Shown here in pieces: positions 44,626-54,900 of a stretch of 64,000 nt of DNA; positions within the stretch are counted from its first letter, which is position 1; every line of letters starts with the position of its first letter. Under the pieces are notes generated by a model that saw only the letters and a list, made by a program, of their open reading frames with translations, ran no database searches and was not told the origin of the DNA. The stretch is from Prostheceraeus crozeri. Lineage: Eukaryota; Platyhelminthes; Polycladida; Euryleptidae. The DNA is taken from the NCBI GenBank assembly GCA_907163375.1, contig CAJQUW010001817.1, positions 39,111 to 103,110 on the forward strand. The letters run 5' to 3'. Both the position numbers and the translations under genes were made by a program.

Positions 44626-45048
44626 ATGAATAGCATAAATGACTTCTTAAAGCATTATGGAACGCAAACTACGACAAATTTCGACCTAAAGAAAATTGCT
44701 AATCAATTAGGAATAAAGAACTTTCATGTTTTAATGAGAGACGAATTACAATTGATCAAAAATAAGCCAACTGTAAATTTCATAACGAATCTTCACACTT
44801 CAGACCAAAACGGCGTACATTGGTCAGCAGGCGTTAAAAATCATCAGCAGAACTATTATTTTGACTCATACGGGCTTCCACCTACGAATGAAGTAAGAGC
44901 AATACTTGGCAATGGTATTTATAATACGTTTCAAATTCAAACACCAGGCACTACCTATTGCGGTCAATTATGTTTATACGTTTTGTACAAATTACAAAAA
45001 GGAGTACCATTTCTAGATATAATGTTAGAGTTAAACGATAAAGGTTAA
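44626..45048 (+). CDS. PRO: Polinton cysteine protease (adenain-like)
   Basis: 140 aa from MNSINDFLKHYG. The catalytic pattern of adenovirus-type proteases is visible: His in GVHWSAGV, Asp in YYFDSYGLPP, and Gln-Cys in YCGQLCLYVLYKLQ near the C-terminus. The family cleaves capsid precursor proteins during virion maturation. The upstream in-frame ATG at 44578 would add 16 residues but lacks the conserved MNSINDFL start, so 44626 is preferred. It converges on the integrase gene with a four-base overlap of the stops. Confidence 0.93.
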   Translation: MNSINDFLKHYGTQTTTNFDLKKIANQLGIKNFHVLMRDELQLIKNKPTVNFITNLHTSDQNGVHWSAGVKNHQQNYYFDSYGLPPTNEVRAILGNGIYNTFQIQTPGTTYCGQLCLYVLYKLQKGVPFLDIMLELNDKG

Positions 45049-46364
45049 AGCTCGGTTTTCTGTAATTCGTTTTCATAGAATCTACCTTTGATATCCTCAT
45101 TATCTAAATCTATAATTTCATAAGTAAACGGATAAGTTTGATTTATTTTAGAAACTTCAAATATCTCTTTCGTCCAGTATCCGACGAAGCCCTTTTCAAA
45201 TTTGTTCTTATATTTAAATATTCGTACCCTATCCCCAATTTTAAATTTCGGCTTACGTTTCTGTAAATTCGGATTACTCTCATTCGAATAATTATTTTCG
45301 AATATTTTCTTTCGTATTAAATCAGGGTCGTCAGAAGCATTCTTTGGAGTTTCTTCAATACCTGAATGAATCTTATTGTTATACTCTTCTACAACTCCTG
45401 GTAATATCTTCAACCATTTCTGATTTCCTTGCTCAGTAAATTTCTTAAAGATCTTACTTTTTAGCGTTCTATTAAAGCGCTCTATTACTACAGCCTTTCC
45501 TGCATTTTCTGTGGAATAAACAGTTTCAAATAGTGGCTTTACATTTCGGTTGTAAAACTCGGACCCTTTATCAACAAACAATTTCCTTGGCTTTCTAAAA
45601 CTTTCTTTAAAGATTTCTTCAAACGCATATTTAACTGACAGACCACTTTTGTTTTTTAAAGGCTTTACCCAAGCATATCGTGTATATAAATCTATAACGG
45701 TCAATGCGTACTTAAACCCTCTTTCATTAGGCATATTAATTAGATCTGCACTCCAAATATCATCTTTATTAAATACTTTTACCTTCAATAGATATTTCGG
45801 CTTTCTGTATTCCTTGTGAATTTCGGACGCGTAGCGGCTTGGGTCATTCGACATTTTATTCAACGAAGTTGACGGAACTAAAGTTTTATCTATCCCCTGG
45901 CCAAAAAGCATTTTTGCTTGTAAAGCTTTCTTAACAAACATTCTTTCAATTCTTTCTCTAAATGTAGGATTTTGAATACTATCTAATTCTTGTATCATTT
46001 TCTTATCTGCTTCATGTCGAGAACTTAGGTCATGATTTCGATAAGCTAAATCATGTTTATAAGCGGCGGCGTCTACTCTATTTATTGGTTTACTATTTTC
46101 TCTAGGCGTGTCATCATCGTTTAATCTTAAATCTAATCTTGTGCCGGGACCAGTAAAATTATGCCCAGGTAAATGTTTCTCCTTCGAATATTTACTCCAA
46201 ATAAAGCCAGGAAAGTTTTCTAATGCTTTTTGTATATCACCACCGAAGTGGTGTGGAACTTTGTTCTTGTCACCTCCGGTGTGGTGTGGAACTTTGTTCT
46301 TGTCACCTTTTAAGAGATAATCCATTAGATCTAGATTTGAAATCCTTAAGTTATTCAAATTCAT
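45045..46364 (-). CDS. INT: Polinton integrase fused to a phospholipase A2 (parvovirus VP1u-like) domain
   Basis: One 439-aa frame. Residues about 60-125 carry the parvoviral-type PLA2 signature: a GHNFTGPGTRLDLRL calcium-loop motif, the HD catalytic motif in VDAAAYKHDLAYRNH, and the following EADKK. From about residue 195 the retroviral-type integrase core follows: IWSADLINM (first D), KLFVDKGSEFYN (second D), and VVIERFNRTLKSKIFKK (E). An SH3/chromo-like KFKIGDRVRIFKYKNKF ends the protein. INT inserts the element; PLA2 domains in parvoviruses breach endosomal membranes. An internal ATG (MSNDPSRYASEIHKEY) could start INT alone. An 11-codon tandem duplication (GGDKNKVPHH) sits near the N-terminus. 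Confidence 0.88.
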   Translation of the reverse strand: MNLNNLRISNLDLMDYLLKGDKNKVPHHTGGDKNKVPHHFGGDIQKALENFPGFIWSKYSKEKHLPGHNFTGPGTRLDLRLNDDDTPRENSKPINRVDAAAYKHDLAYRNHDLSSRHEADKKMIQELDSIQNPTFRERIERMFVKKALQAKMLFGQGIDKTLVPSTSLNKMSNDPSRYASEIHKEYRKPKYLLKVKVFNKDDIWSADLINMPNERGFKYALTVIDLYTRYAWVKPLKNKSGLSVKYAFEEIFKESFRKPRKLFVDKGSEFYNRNVKPLFETVYSTENAGKAVVIERFNRTLKSKIFKKFTEQGNQKWLKILPGVVEEYNNKIHSGIEETPKNASDDPDLIRKKIFENNYSNESNPNLQKRKPKFKIGDRVRIFKYKNKFEKGFVGYWTKEIFEVSKINQTYPFTYEIIDLDNEDIKGRFYENELQKTEL

Positions 46365-46380
46365 TTTTAAAGATTAAATC

Positions 46381-46854
46381 TTATCGCACCATACTAGGAT
46401 TTAGATATATGCCAGATCCGTCTTTTGTTTCTTTTATCTCAATCAAATCATCAATATTGTGTAGGACATTTTTAAGAACTCGTTTCCCTTCATTAGCTAA
46501 ATTTAATTTACTAATAAAATTATCTACTATTCCGTCACCTCTAGCAGCTTTCTCTAACTCCCTATTATGACGTTTTTGCTCTTCTAATGCTGCCTTCTCT
46601 GCTTTATTTTTATTTACTGCCTGGACAATACCAGCTGTCCCACCTGCAACACTTCCTGCTGCTGCTATACCACCTATGATTAGCGGAATTAATGGGAGAA
46701 TTCCACCATTCTTTTCTTCTTGTAATTTGATATTCTCTATCATTGGTTTACTTATGTAATACTTCCTTTTGTTAATTGTAATAGCTTTAGGTGTATTTCT
46801 GTCAATGATGTTACGTAGTTTTAATTCAACCGTTTTATTATTCACTTGCGCCAT
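46381..46854 (-). CDS. Small Polinton virion-type protein with hydrophobic segment
   Basis: 157 aa. A short N-terminal region is followed by a glycine-rich hydrophobic stretch (GGILPLIPLIIGGIAAAG) and a charged helix (NKNKAEKAALEEQKRHNREL). LIIGG-I and GDGI-like sites resemble adenain cleavage motifs, so it may be a pVI/pX-like precursor processed by the element protease. It lies between INT and MCP on the same strand. The start codon is preceded by TAAAAAA, as in neighbouring genes. The homology call is inference. Confidence 0.65.
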   Translation of the reverse strand: MAQVNNKTVELKLRNIIDRNTPKAITINKRKYYISKPMIENIKLQEEKNGGILPLIPLIIGGIAAAGSVAGGTAGIVQAVNKNKAEKAALEEQKRHNRELEKAARGDGIVDNFISKLNLANEGKRVLKNVLHNIDDLIEIKETKDGSGIYLNPSMVR

Positions 46855-46948
46855 TTTTTAATAAAAAATTTATAGTCTTAGGTTTTACTAACCGACCGGA
46901 GCGAAGCTCCTCTGGCTTTAGACGACCGGAGCAAAGCTCCTAAGGTTA

Positions 46949-48283
46949 CTAACCTATCCTAACCATCTTTCCATTAATAATTTCAATAGAATATTCGGCG
47001 TCTTCTAGCAATAAACCATAAGCCATCAATGATGTTGTGGAATTTGCCTTTTCAATATTAATTGTCACATCACAACCGGTCTTGATAATATCTTCAGATT
47101 GTGCACTTAAATCAAAACAGAAAACAGGATATAAATTCTTCCAATCTACAGGATTTAATTGTGCTTCAACTCCAAATTCTCGGCACAAATTTCTATAAGC
47201 GTCATATCCTTCCATGAATTGATTATTTGCGTTATCAAATCTCAATGGATCAATAGGATAACGTGTTTGATTTAATGAAATTTGTAAACTTCGAATTGAA
47301 TTAGTATGGAAAATACTATTGTTCTTATCAAAACTAGGCGTTTCATTCTTTTGAAAAGTGAGCAAAAAATATCTTGGTGTATTTGATGTCCTTGTGAAAT
47401 GCCAGTTAAATCTTTGTTCGGTAAACGTGACAGAGCTCGCGGTACGCTTCATAAAACTTACTGGAATTGGTTTGCCCGTATTTAATCGTTTCGTAATAGT
47501 TGTTTCAACCTCTAAACTAGGAGTAATGTGCTTAATCCACCATTCAAGTCTATCAATTTTTAGGTATGCTTTCTTCCCAGCCTTTCCATAAAATATTGAT
47601 TCATTATTTACAGTGCGATGAACTATGAGTTTGAATTTCAAGTGACATGATATTTTATTGTAATCTAAATACCCGAATAATGGAGACAATGACCAATTAA
47701 CAGTTTGTTTACTTTTATTATTAAAATTGCGTCTTTTCTGGTATGAGCTATTTTGTGTACTGTTTAACTGTTTCACTATGTTTTCTACATCTTTCGCAAT
47801 TCCTGCTGCATCTGTTCCAGTGTGAGTTAAATCATCTTTAAGTATGGCGGTATGGTTATCAGGAAACCATCCTTCGATTTCATGCATTTTAGTATTTTCA
47901 CCTATTGTTACAAATCGAAGCATTGAATCAATAATGCCAGGTGAATCACTTATGGTTTCTATATTTTGTGTTGCAACATCTAAACGCATTTGTGTGAATA
48001 ATCTTGGGAAGAAATTGTTTTCTAATGTAATATTATCCGTAGCCGGTAATGGTGTTGTAAAATCAGCATCAGAATAGAGAGAATATTCACAGTGTAAAAA
48101 TGAATCGGGTAAATATAAATAACTTTGTTGATTGTCAACTTCAAAAATTAAATCGCCTCCTGTATTCACTCTACCTGAAGAACCGGGGTTCATAGCAATT
48201 CTTATATAGTCATTCTTTTTTTGATTGTAAGTAATGAACGGGGGATCATCTAATCTAAATTTGCTTTCAATCAGAGTTGCCAT
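46949..48283 (-). CDS. MCP: Polinton major capsid protein (double jelly-roll)
   Basis: 444 aa, starting MATLIESKFRLDDPPFITYN. Size, the N-terminal ESKF...PPFI start, the YLYLPDSFLHCEYSLY strand region, the central WSLSPLFGYLDYNK and the C-terminal NTTxLMAYGLLLEDAEYSIE-type ending fit the Polinton MCP, which forms hexon-like trimers. It lies in a run of minus-strand virion genes between two small pVI-like proteins. Looks complete. Confidence 0.9.
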   Translation of the reverse strand: MATLIESKFRLDDPPFITYNQKKNDYIRIAMNPGSSGRVNTGGDLIFEVDNQQSYLYLPDSFLHCEYSLYSDADFTTPLPATDNITLENNFFPRLFTQMRLDVATQNIETISDSPGIIDSMLRFVTIGENTKMHEIEGWFPDNHTAILKDDLTHTGTDAAGIAKDVENIVKQLNSTQNSSYQKRRNFNNKSKQTVNWSLSPLFGYLDYNKISCHLKFKLIVHRTVNNESIFYGKAGKKAYLKIDRLEWWIKHITPSLEVETTITKRLNTGKPIPVSFMKRTASSVTFTEQRFNWHFTRTSNTPRYFLLTFQKNETPSFDKNNSIFHTNSIRSLQISLNQTRYPIDPLRFDNANNQFMEGYDAYRNLCREFGVEAQLNPVDWKNLYPVFCFDLSAQSEDIIKTGCDVTINIEKANSTTSLMAYGLLLEDAEYSIEIINGKMVRIG

Positions 48284-48359
48284 TATATTTTTTTATTAGA
48301 AAAAATCAGTTTGATACTCGGCTAAAGCCTCTGAACAAGGTTCTACTAGAATTTTGCTA

Positions 48360-48830
48360 CTAGAATTTTGCTAGACCATTTCCTCTCATTTCTTCAATTG
48401 TTTTTTCATCATGTTTACTTTCCATCTTCGCTAATTTAGCAATTTTGTTTTTTGTTTCCTCTGAGAGCTTTTTGTCTTTTTGCATTTCTTTTGCGTCATT
48501 TCTAAGTTTGCGAATAGCTTCTAGTTGCTTTAATTCGTTTTGTGACTTAACAGCATTCGATATTGCACTAGCTGTACTACCTATAGCAGCCGCTCCTTTA
48601 GCAGCAGATGAAATCAAATCTTTATTATTTTTAATCAAGTTAACGATACTTCCGATACCAGAAAAGATGCCAGCTCCTTCTGTTTGGACGGCACCTGCAG
48701 TGCCTAGGAACTTTTGTGTTCCAACAGTTTCTACACTATCATAATGGTACACAGGATTCATACGTGGTTCATGAGCAATTTTATTATTTGAAGCAAAATG
48801 CTTAAGATTGTGTTTATAAATTATAGGCAT
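48360..48830 (-). CDS. Small Polinton virion-type protein, pVI-like
   Basis: 156 aa. After an N-terminal HNLKHFA segment comes an amphipathic/hydrophobic stretch (GAGIFSGIGSIVNLIK, then LISSAAKGAAAIGSTASAI) and a charged C-terminal helix (ETKNKIAKLAKM). This layout recalls membrane-active internal capsid proteins such as adenovirus pVI. Directly upstream of MCP on the same strand. Assigned by context and layout only. Confidence 0.6.
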   Translation of the reverse strand: MPIIYKHNLKHFASNNKIAHEPRMNPVYHYDSVETVGTQKFLGTAGAVQTEGAGIFSGIGSIVNLIKNNKDLISSAAKGAAAIGSTASAISNAVKSQNELKQLEAIRKLRNDAKEMQKDKKLSEETKNKIAKLAKMESKHDEKTIEEMRGNGLAKF

Positions 48831-48935
48831 TTTTTTAAGCTTAAATTTGACTTTTGGGCCGATCGGCTAAATTCTATAGGTTAGTAACCTGAGGACCTTT
48901 GGTCTGATCGGCTAAAGCCTCTGAACACGGTTCGA

Positions 48936-49727
48936 TTAAGATTTACGTTTGTGTATGGACAACAACTTCGCGGTAACTTTATTAATTGCCTGTTGCACTT
49001 TATCTATTGCGTCAAGCAGCGTGTGATGTACTTTAATTTCTTTTTCATTTACTTCTATTTTTTTCTCACTTTTCTTTACTTCTGTTTTAAGAGCGGCCAA
49101 TTGAACTTTAATATTATCGAAATTCGTTTTAAGGGTCTTCAAGTCACTAATCTTTTGTTTAAGTCCTTTAACTTCATTTATCATTCTGTTCATTTGCTTT
49201 ACTTGTTGTGTGATGCGGCTACTTAATTCATCAACACTTTTTTGGAATGTGGATTGCAGCTGTTGTAAGTGTTGTAATAATTTTCGATTCTTTTCGCTTA
49301 CTTTTTCTAACTCTTCTTTCAGTTGTTTATTTTGATTTGTATTCTTTGCAATGGCAGACTTTAAATTTAGTGATAACAGGATCACAAGTTTTGAATGTTC
49401 TGTTATTTTTTTATGAAGTTTTACTATATCTGCTTCTATATTTCCATGTTTGCTACTTAGGTCTGTTAGCTTTTCTTGCAGTCTTTCATCATTCTGCTTT
49501 AGAAGCTTGGTTTCTTTCATTAGAGGAGACAGCAGTGACACAATTCTATCGAACTGTTTATCAACATATTCTTTATTTGCTAACTCAGTACTTTGTTGTG
49601 GAAGAATAGAAAGATGTAACGGACCTGTTAAAATGTCTCCAGTTTTCATGATATAGTTGTCTAGTTCTATTTCTGATTCTTGATTATTCGGTGTGTAAGC
49701 ACACCCGCCAACATTTGTTAACATCAT
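48936..49727 (-). CDS. Fibre-like coiled-coil protein of the Polinton
   Basis: About 263 aa from MMLTNVGGCAYTPNN. The N-terminal part has MKTGDILTGPLHLSILPQ followed by ELANKEYVDKQF, a pattern very like phage tail-fibre/collar proteins (LTGPLxL ... KxYVD). The remaining 200 residues form a long heptad-rich coiled coil (IEADIVKLHKKITEHSKL, LKEELEKVSEKNRKLL). It is probably a trimeric spike or fibre, given its place among capsid genes. The frame is open to 49760, but the double ATG behind a T-tract is the better start. Confidence 0.6.
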   Translation of the reverse strand: MMLTNVGGCAYTPNNQESEIELDNYIMKTGDILTGPLHLSILPQQSTELANKEYVDKQFDRIVSLLSPLMKETKLLKQNDERLQEKLTDLSSKHGNIEADIVKLHKKITEHSKLVILLSLNLKSAIAKNTNQNKQLKEELEKVSEKNRKLLQHLQQLQSTFQKSVDELSSRITQQVKQMNRMINEVKGLKQKISDLKTLKTNFDNIKVQLAALKTEVKKSEKKIEVNEKEIKVHHTLLDAIDKVQQAINKVTAKLLSIHKRKS

Positions 49728-49746
49728 TTTTTTTTTATTTAAAAAT

Positions 49747-50118
49747 ATGTTATCCAACAATTCATCATTAAATAAACATATGAGAACATGTAGTGATTGT
49801 GGAAAAAGTGTAACATCTAAGAACTTTATGCGTCACCAAAAAACATGTCAATCACCATCACAACCAAAAGTAAAAGATAGACAATGTGCGAATTGTAATA
49901 AGTTTTTTACTAGTCAAGGTTTCTTGAATCATTCTCATTCATGTGCTATTAATACACGAAAATGCACTAATTGTCAAATCGTTAAGCCCAAAACAGAATT
50001 TTATGATAGTAAATACCGATGTAAAGAATGTTTAAAAACACAAGTGAGATGTAACAAGTGTAATAAAGTTCTGTTGGAGAGAAACTACTCACGTCATGCA
50101 GCAATTTGCATGATTTAA
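49747..50118 (+). CDS. Polinton zinc-finger protein
   Basis: 123 aa with four cysteine-rich units: CSDCGKSVTSKNFMRHQKTC, CANCNKFFTSQGFLNHSHSC, CTNCQIVKPKTEFYDSKYRC and CNKCNKVLLERNYSRHAAIC. Three are C2HC-type fingers with the same spacing; the third is HNH-like without the histidine pair. It probably binds DNA or RNA, perhaps as a late regulator. Divergent from the fibre-like gene, with only 19 bases between the starts. Confidence 0.75.
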   Translation: MLSNNSSLNKHMRTCSDCGKSVTSKNFMRHQKTCQSPSQPKVKDRQCANCNKFFTSQGFLNHSHSCAINTRKCTNCQIVKPKTEFYDSKYRCKECLKTQVRCNKCNKVLLERNYSRHAAICMI

Positions 50119-50346
50119 TTAATTTTATATCCGTAATAGTCCGATACTCACTTGAGCCTCCGTAATAGTCCGGTGCTCTTTTGAGTGTTTTACCTTCATT
50201 TGAGCCCCGGACTCAATAGTCCGTACTAGTCCGGAAGTCCTAGAGAGGTTAAACACTCAAGTGAGCACCGGACTATTTCAGGTGCTCAACTGAGTGTCGG
50301 ACTAGCTGAGAGAGTTTTAGACAAATTTTTCATATAAAAATTAAAA
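50119..50346. repeat. Inverted-repeat spacer in the Polinton
   Basis: AATAGTCCGGTGCTC (50164 onward) pairs with GAGCACCGGACTATT (ending 50277) in a stem of about 31 bp with few mismatches. The loop itself holds further AGTCC/GGACT copies. GC-rich stems in an AT-rich element stand out. Possible terminator, origin-like or recombination structure. Confidence 0.75.
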
Positions 50347-51561
50347 ATGAATTATGAAAAATTGTATACCGAAATTCCCAATCGGCCTCCCACGATCATC
50401 AAACAACGTGAACAAAATAATGATTCACAATCTTTATTTTCAGAAAATTCAGATCTAGGAAGACTCTTTGGGTTTCTGAAATTTCATTGTTTGAAAATTA
50501 TTCTTATATGTATTCTTATCTATCTTATTTATTGTTTCATAAACTGGTTAGGGTTCTTACAAACAGCAGAACAAACGAAAATTACATTTTATAAAAATCA
50601 AACCAAAAACTTTAAAGGTTGGAAAGAAGTTAGGCATAACGACGAGAAACCTAAAGGACGTGCCGCACAAGAGAACTTACATTTTATAATATATGGCAGA
50701 ACAGCGAGTGGAAAGACTACGTTTCTTAGAAGATATATAAATCAACATTACCCTAAGGAAGGTAATGTACATGTGTTTTGTCTGCAGAGAGATGAATGGC
50801 AAGGATATTCAAATGTTTACGGTGAAAAAGATTTATGTGTGTTAGAAGATATGAGTACTTTTGCTGGGACATACGAGCAAAAGTCTTTACTAGTGTTAGA
50901 TGATGTAGCTAGTTTAGTAAAGCAAAAGAACATATCAGAAATATTCACAAAAGGTCGTCACCATCATATACAAATTGTAGTATTAGCTCATAAAGCCTGC
51001 GACGTGGATAATAAGATTAGAGAAAACATAGAAGTCTTTTATACAACTACTCAAAATAATGTAGCATTCTTTGAGGATATCAAGAAAAATTATAGACTAA
51101 CTTTACCCTTAGCTAAATATGTACATGTTAAGTACGGTATAATACGGGTTGATACTATTTTGAATCAAATGCAAGTGTATGATAGCGATCTAAATATACT
51201 ATTGGATACTGAACATGATTTTTATAGTAATGCGACAGATTTTGATATTAGTCTTTATGCGGGTGCTAAGAACTTATCGCCGCATAATATAGAAGAAATA
51301 ACAATTTTTCTAGAAAACGAATCACTTGAGCCACTAACAATCATACCCGAAACATTTTATTTCTATTTCGATCATTATCTGAATAATGTGTTAAAAATTA
51401 AAACCCCTGAACGATTAGAGAATAGAGATGCGCTAGATGTTATTAGAACAGGCATTAATGATTTTCGTGATGTACTAAAAAATGTACAACCTCTAGTCAC
51501 TGATGCTAAAAGTACATTGAGTGACATAAAACCAATATTAAATGAGTTTAATGATATGTAA
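50347..51561 (+). CDS. Membrane-anchored P-loop ATPase of the Polinton
   Basis: 404 aa. A strong transmembrane helix (LKIILICILIYLIYCFIN, about residues 49-66) precedes a P-loop ATPase: Walker A YGRTASGKTTF (115-125), Walker B KSLLVLDDVA (about 178-187), and KGRHHHIQIVVLAHKA, which parallels the GRHNN...LTQS segment of A32-like packaging ATPases. The C-terminal 100 residues are unique (IKTPERLENRDALDVIR). It is distinct from the second ATPase at 55609-56385. Possibly a membrane-tethered genome-translocation or entry factor; role inferred. The only other plus-strand genes nearby are the zinc-finger protein, a small protein and PolB. Confidence 0.75.
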   Translation: MNYEKLYTEIPNRPPTIIKQREQNNDSQSLFSENSDLGRLFGFLKFHCLKIILICILIYLIYCFINWLGFLQTAEQTKITFYKNQTKNFKGWKEVRHNDEKPKGRAAQENLHFIIYGRTASGKTTFLRRYINQHYPKEGNVHVFCLQRDEWQGYSNVYGEKDLCVLEDMSTFAGTYEQKSLLVLDDVASLVKQKNISEIFTKGRHHHIQIVVLAHKACDVDNKIRENIEVFYTTTQNNVAFFEDIKKNYRLTLPLAKYVHVKYGIIRVDTILNQMQVYDSDLNILLDTEHDFYSNATDFDISLYAGAKNLSPHNIEEITIFLENESLEPLTIIPETFYFYFDHYLNNVLKIKTPERLENRDALDVIRTGINDFRDVLKNVQPLVTDAKSTLSDIKPILNEFNDM

Positions 51562-51600
51562 ATGAGTTTAATGATATGTAAATTTTTTTCTTTTTAAAAT

Positions 51601-51891
51601 ATGGAGTACAAAATAGAACACGTGCCAGTTTTAAAAGATCATTATCATCCTGTAAATTCAAAACAATCAGTTAAAAGTCAATATCATCGAAAATATATGC
51701 AATTCGTGCAAGATTATAAAATAAAACATGGTATAAGAAGTTACGCTAAAACAAAAGACTTTCCACTGTGTCTACGAAGTTTTAGAGTATTCTTAGCGTA
51801 CAATAATTTATGGTGGTTGGTTAATAAAGAACGATTAACAGTTTACGATTTAGAAACATTGCATCAACTAAATATTCCTGTGTATATGTAA
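51601..51891 (+). CDS. Small Polinton protein, unknown
   Basis: 96 aa, basic, with YRKY/HRKY-like motifs (SQYHRKYMQFVQDYKIKHG) and FRVFLAYNNLWWLVNKERL. It starts right after a TTTTTAAAAT tract and lies between the anchored ATPase and PolB, co-oriented. No family recognised. Confidence 0.55.
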   Translation: MEYKIEHVPVLKDHYHPVNSKQSVKSQYHRKYMQFVQDYKIKHGIRSYAKTKDFPLCLRSFRVFLAYNNLWWLVNKERLTVYDLETLHQLNIPVYM

Positions 51892-51920
51892 TTAAAAACA
51901 TAATTTTTTCTTTTAAAAAT

Positions 51921-54900
51921 ATGAATTGTAAAATGAGTAACAAATCAACGCATACGCTTGACGAGTTAATAAAGAAACAAATTGAGGAGTTTGATGAACA
52001 AATTAAACATAGTAAACGTCGTAAACGCAATCGTGGTAAACGTAGTAAAAAACAGAAACATATTAGGCGTAGTATTAGACGTAATACTAAAAAACAGAAG
52101 CGTAGAACAAAGGAAACATCAACCACACCAATTCCCGACATATTCTCTGATGATGATGATAGACTTGGTGATGATCTATTGAATCTGTTTAATCCGAACG
52201 CTATCACATATGAAAATGAACTTTTTACTAATGTAGTAAATGATATACGTAACCTTTTACGCAATGGGAAAGTTTTAAATTTATTGGGTGTAATAAAAAA
52301 AGAAGATGGAAGCACAATAGAAAACTTTTACGCTACGTTTTATAATAAAAATTCATTTGAAACATGGTTTCTTAATCTAGAAGAGAAATCCGATGCTAGT
52401 GAATGGATTTTTACAGGTAGTATCAAATACGAAGATTTTGGTATGAAACTCGTACAAAGATCACATAGAGGCGCTGGTATTAATATGAAATATAGAATCA
52501 AAGAATACATCGGGCAATATTGTTACATTCCTTCTGAGGATTTCTGCTTTATAAAATGTTACAACGCCTTACGTGGGTTCAATCAAGAACAAGCTAAAAT
52601 TATAATCGAGATGTTTAATGACTTTTTATATAAAGAGAAAGCTACATCTAGGACAGGAGTAATGGCAAACTGTAAATTTTCCCAATTCAATAAATACTTT
52701 GGAGAATGTGTACAGTATTATAGTGCTACTAATCGTCATTTAAATCCCAGAGGTATTACAACACCTTATAGTCATGTTTATTACAATTATTTTCACGAAG
52801 GTTCATCAATAGGTCATTATTGTTTAATCAATAAATTCCATAAAGCAGAAGCTATTAGAGAAATTGAAAATAATTTCAAACCAATATATAAAACTGTCAC
52901 TGATGAAAATCTAACAACACTTCCGTATAAGACCATAACAAAGAAACCAATTGACTATGGTTCAACATATATATGGGATCTCGAAACTTATCCAGATCCT
53001 CGTTGTGCAACAGCTCATCCTATTCCTTATGCTTTAGGTACTATCAATTTCAATAAATTCATGTGTTGCTTACCGAAGCAAAGATTGGAAGAAATAGACG
53101 CACGATTGTTACGCGATATGATTAAAATAAAAAGGAGCAAGGATGAACATGAGATTAAAGAACTTAAGAAACAGATAAGTGAATATAATACCTTAACTGA
53201 GCAAGAACTTAACAAACTTCAACGTTGGGTGAAAATCTTTATTAGGAAACATAATGAATGTCCGATCGGGGGAAACCCAGAGGACGTATGTCCGATACAT
53301 CAATTTTTCAAAAACCTTGGATCTCTTAATCATTCGAAAGTAACTTTAATAGCACATAATTCATCAGGTTTCGATGCATATTTTCCGATAAAATCTAATT
53401 TTAAATTAACTAAACCACCGCTTAAAACATCACGAGGAATACTCACTGCTTCTTTACAAAATCCTTATACAACTGAAAGTGTTAGTAAGTATATCCAACG
53501 TTCCTCTAGATCTAAGCAACTAGGTGACTCTACAAAACGTAACATAAAACCAAGCAAACCTTTACAAACCATTGTAATGAAATGTAGCTATCAACACGTG
53601 AAAACAAGTCTTTCCAAATGGTGCGAGAATTTTAAAATCCCTAGCAATATGTGCAAATTAAATTATGAAATTGGCGAAATTACACATGACAATTATCTAG
53701 AAAAAGAACATGAGTGGAAACCGTATTTAATTAACGATGTTCTTTCATTAGCATTTTGTATCTACAAGTATAATAATGTTATGAAAGAATTAGTTGGTGA
53801 AGATATAACTACTAATTTAACATCCTCCGCTTTAACATTTAACGGTTGGATGAAGAGTGTACAAGAAGCCAACATAAATATTCATTCGCATACTGATTTA
53901 TGGACTAGGAACTATGTTAGAAAATCTGTTAAAGGTGGAAGAGTGTCAGCAAATATAAGACATTACGGATCTCCATTTTGTAACATCTTGATACCAATAT
54001 TACAACGATATTTTCCTGGTAATAATTTAATAGATTTAATGAAGCAGTATAATCAGTTGCAAGACAAGAATGCTCTCTGTAAAGAAATTAAACATAAACT
54101 ACGCGACCAACAAAATGAATTCTTAATGGCTTTTGATGCAACATCTTTATATCCATCAGCTATGTATGACGAACATTCAGAATACCCTAAAGCTGAATCT
54201 GCTAGAAAATTTAGACAAGAAGAAGAACAAGCAGTATTATATCAATTTAACACTCAATCATTTCGCCCTAAAACTGGAATATTCACAGTTGTGTTTCATT
54301 ATCCTGATGAGATGTTTTTTCAACCAGTTCCTGCGAAAGATAAGGTAAAGAATGAAAACAATTGTAACCAAGAAATAATAAGGTTTAGGAATGGAACGTG
54401 TTATGATGTATTAACTTCTGTAGACATACAGGAAATTGTTAGATGTGGCGGGAAAATATTATCTATTACAGATGGTATAATTTATGAAGAAAATTATCAC
54501 ATTTCACCATTTCGCAAATACATTGAAAAGCTCTTCAATTTAAGAAAAAAATATAAAATAGAAGGAAACACTGTGGGCGATGAGTTAATTAAATTATTAA
54601 TGAATTCACTATATGGAAAAACCGTACAAAAAGACATAACCACTAAATATCATTTATGGAATGAAAGTACATTGAGAAAAAATTTCACTCAAGAAGTAAA
54701 AGATTTTGAAAAAGTAAATGATGAACAATTCTTAGTGAAAGTAGAAATGGAAGATGATGAATTTCTTAAAGCTAATATTACAGACACTGAAAAGACGGCC
54801 AAAGGCCTGAGCAGCTACGCTACGACGACCAACGGTCTGAGCAGCTACGCTACGACGACCAACGGTCTGAGCAGCTACGCTGCGACATCATTCATGCCAT

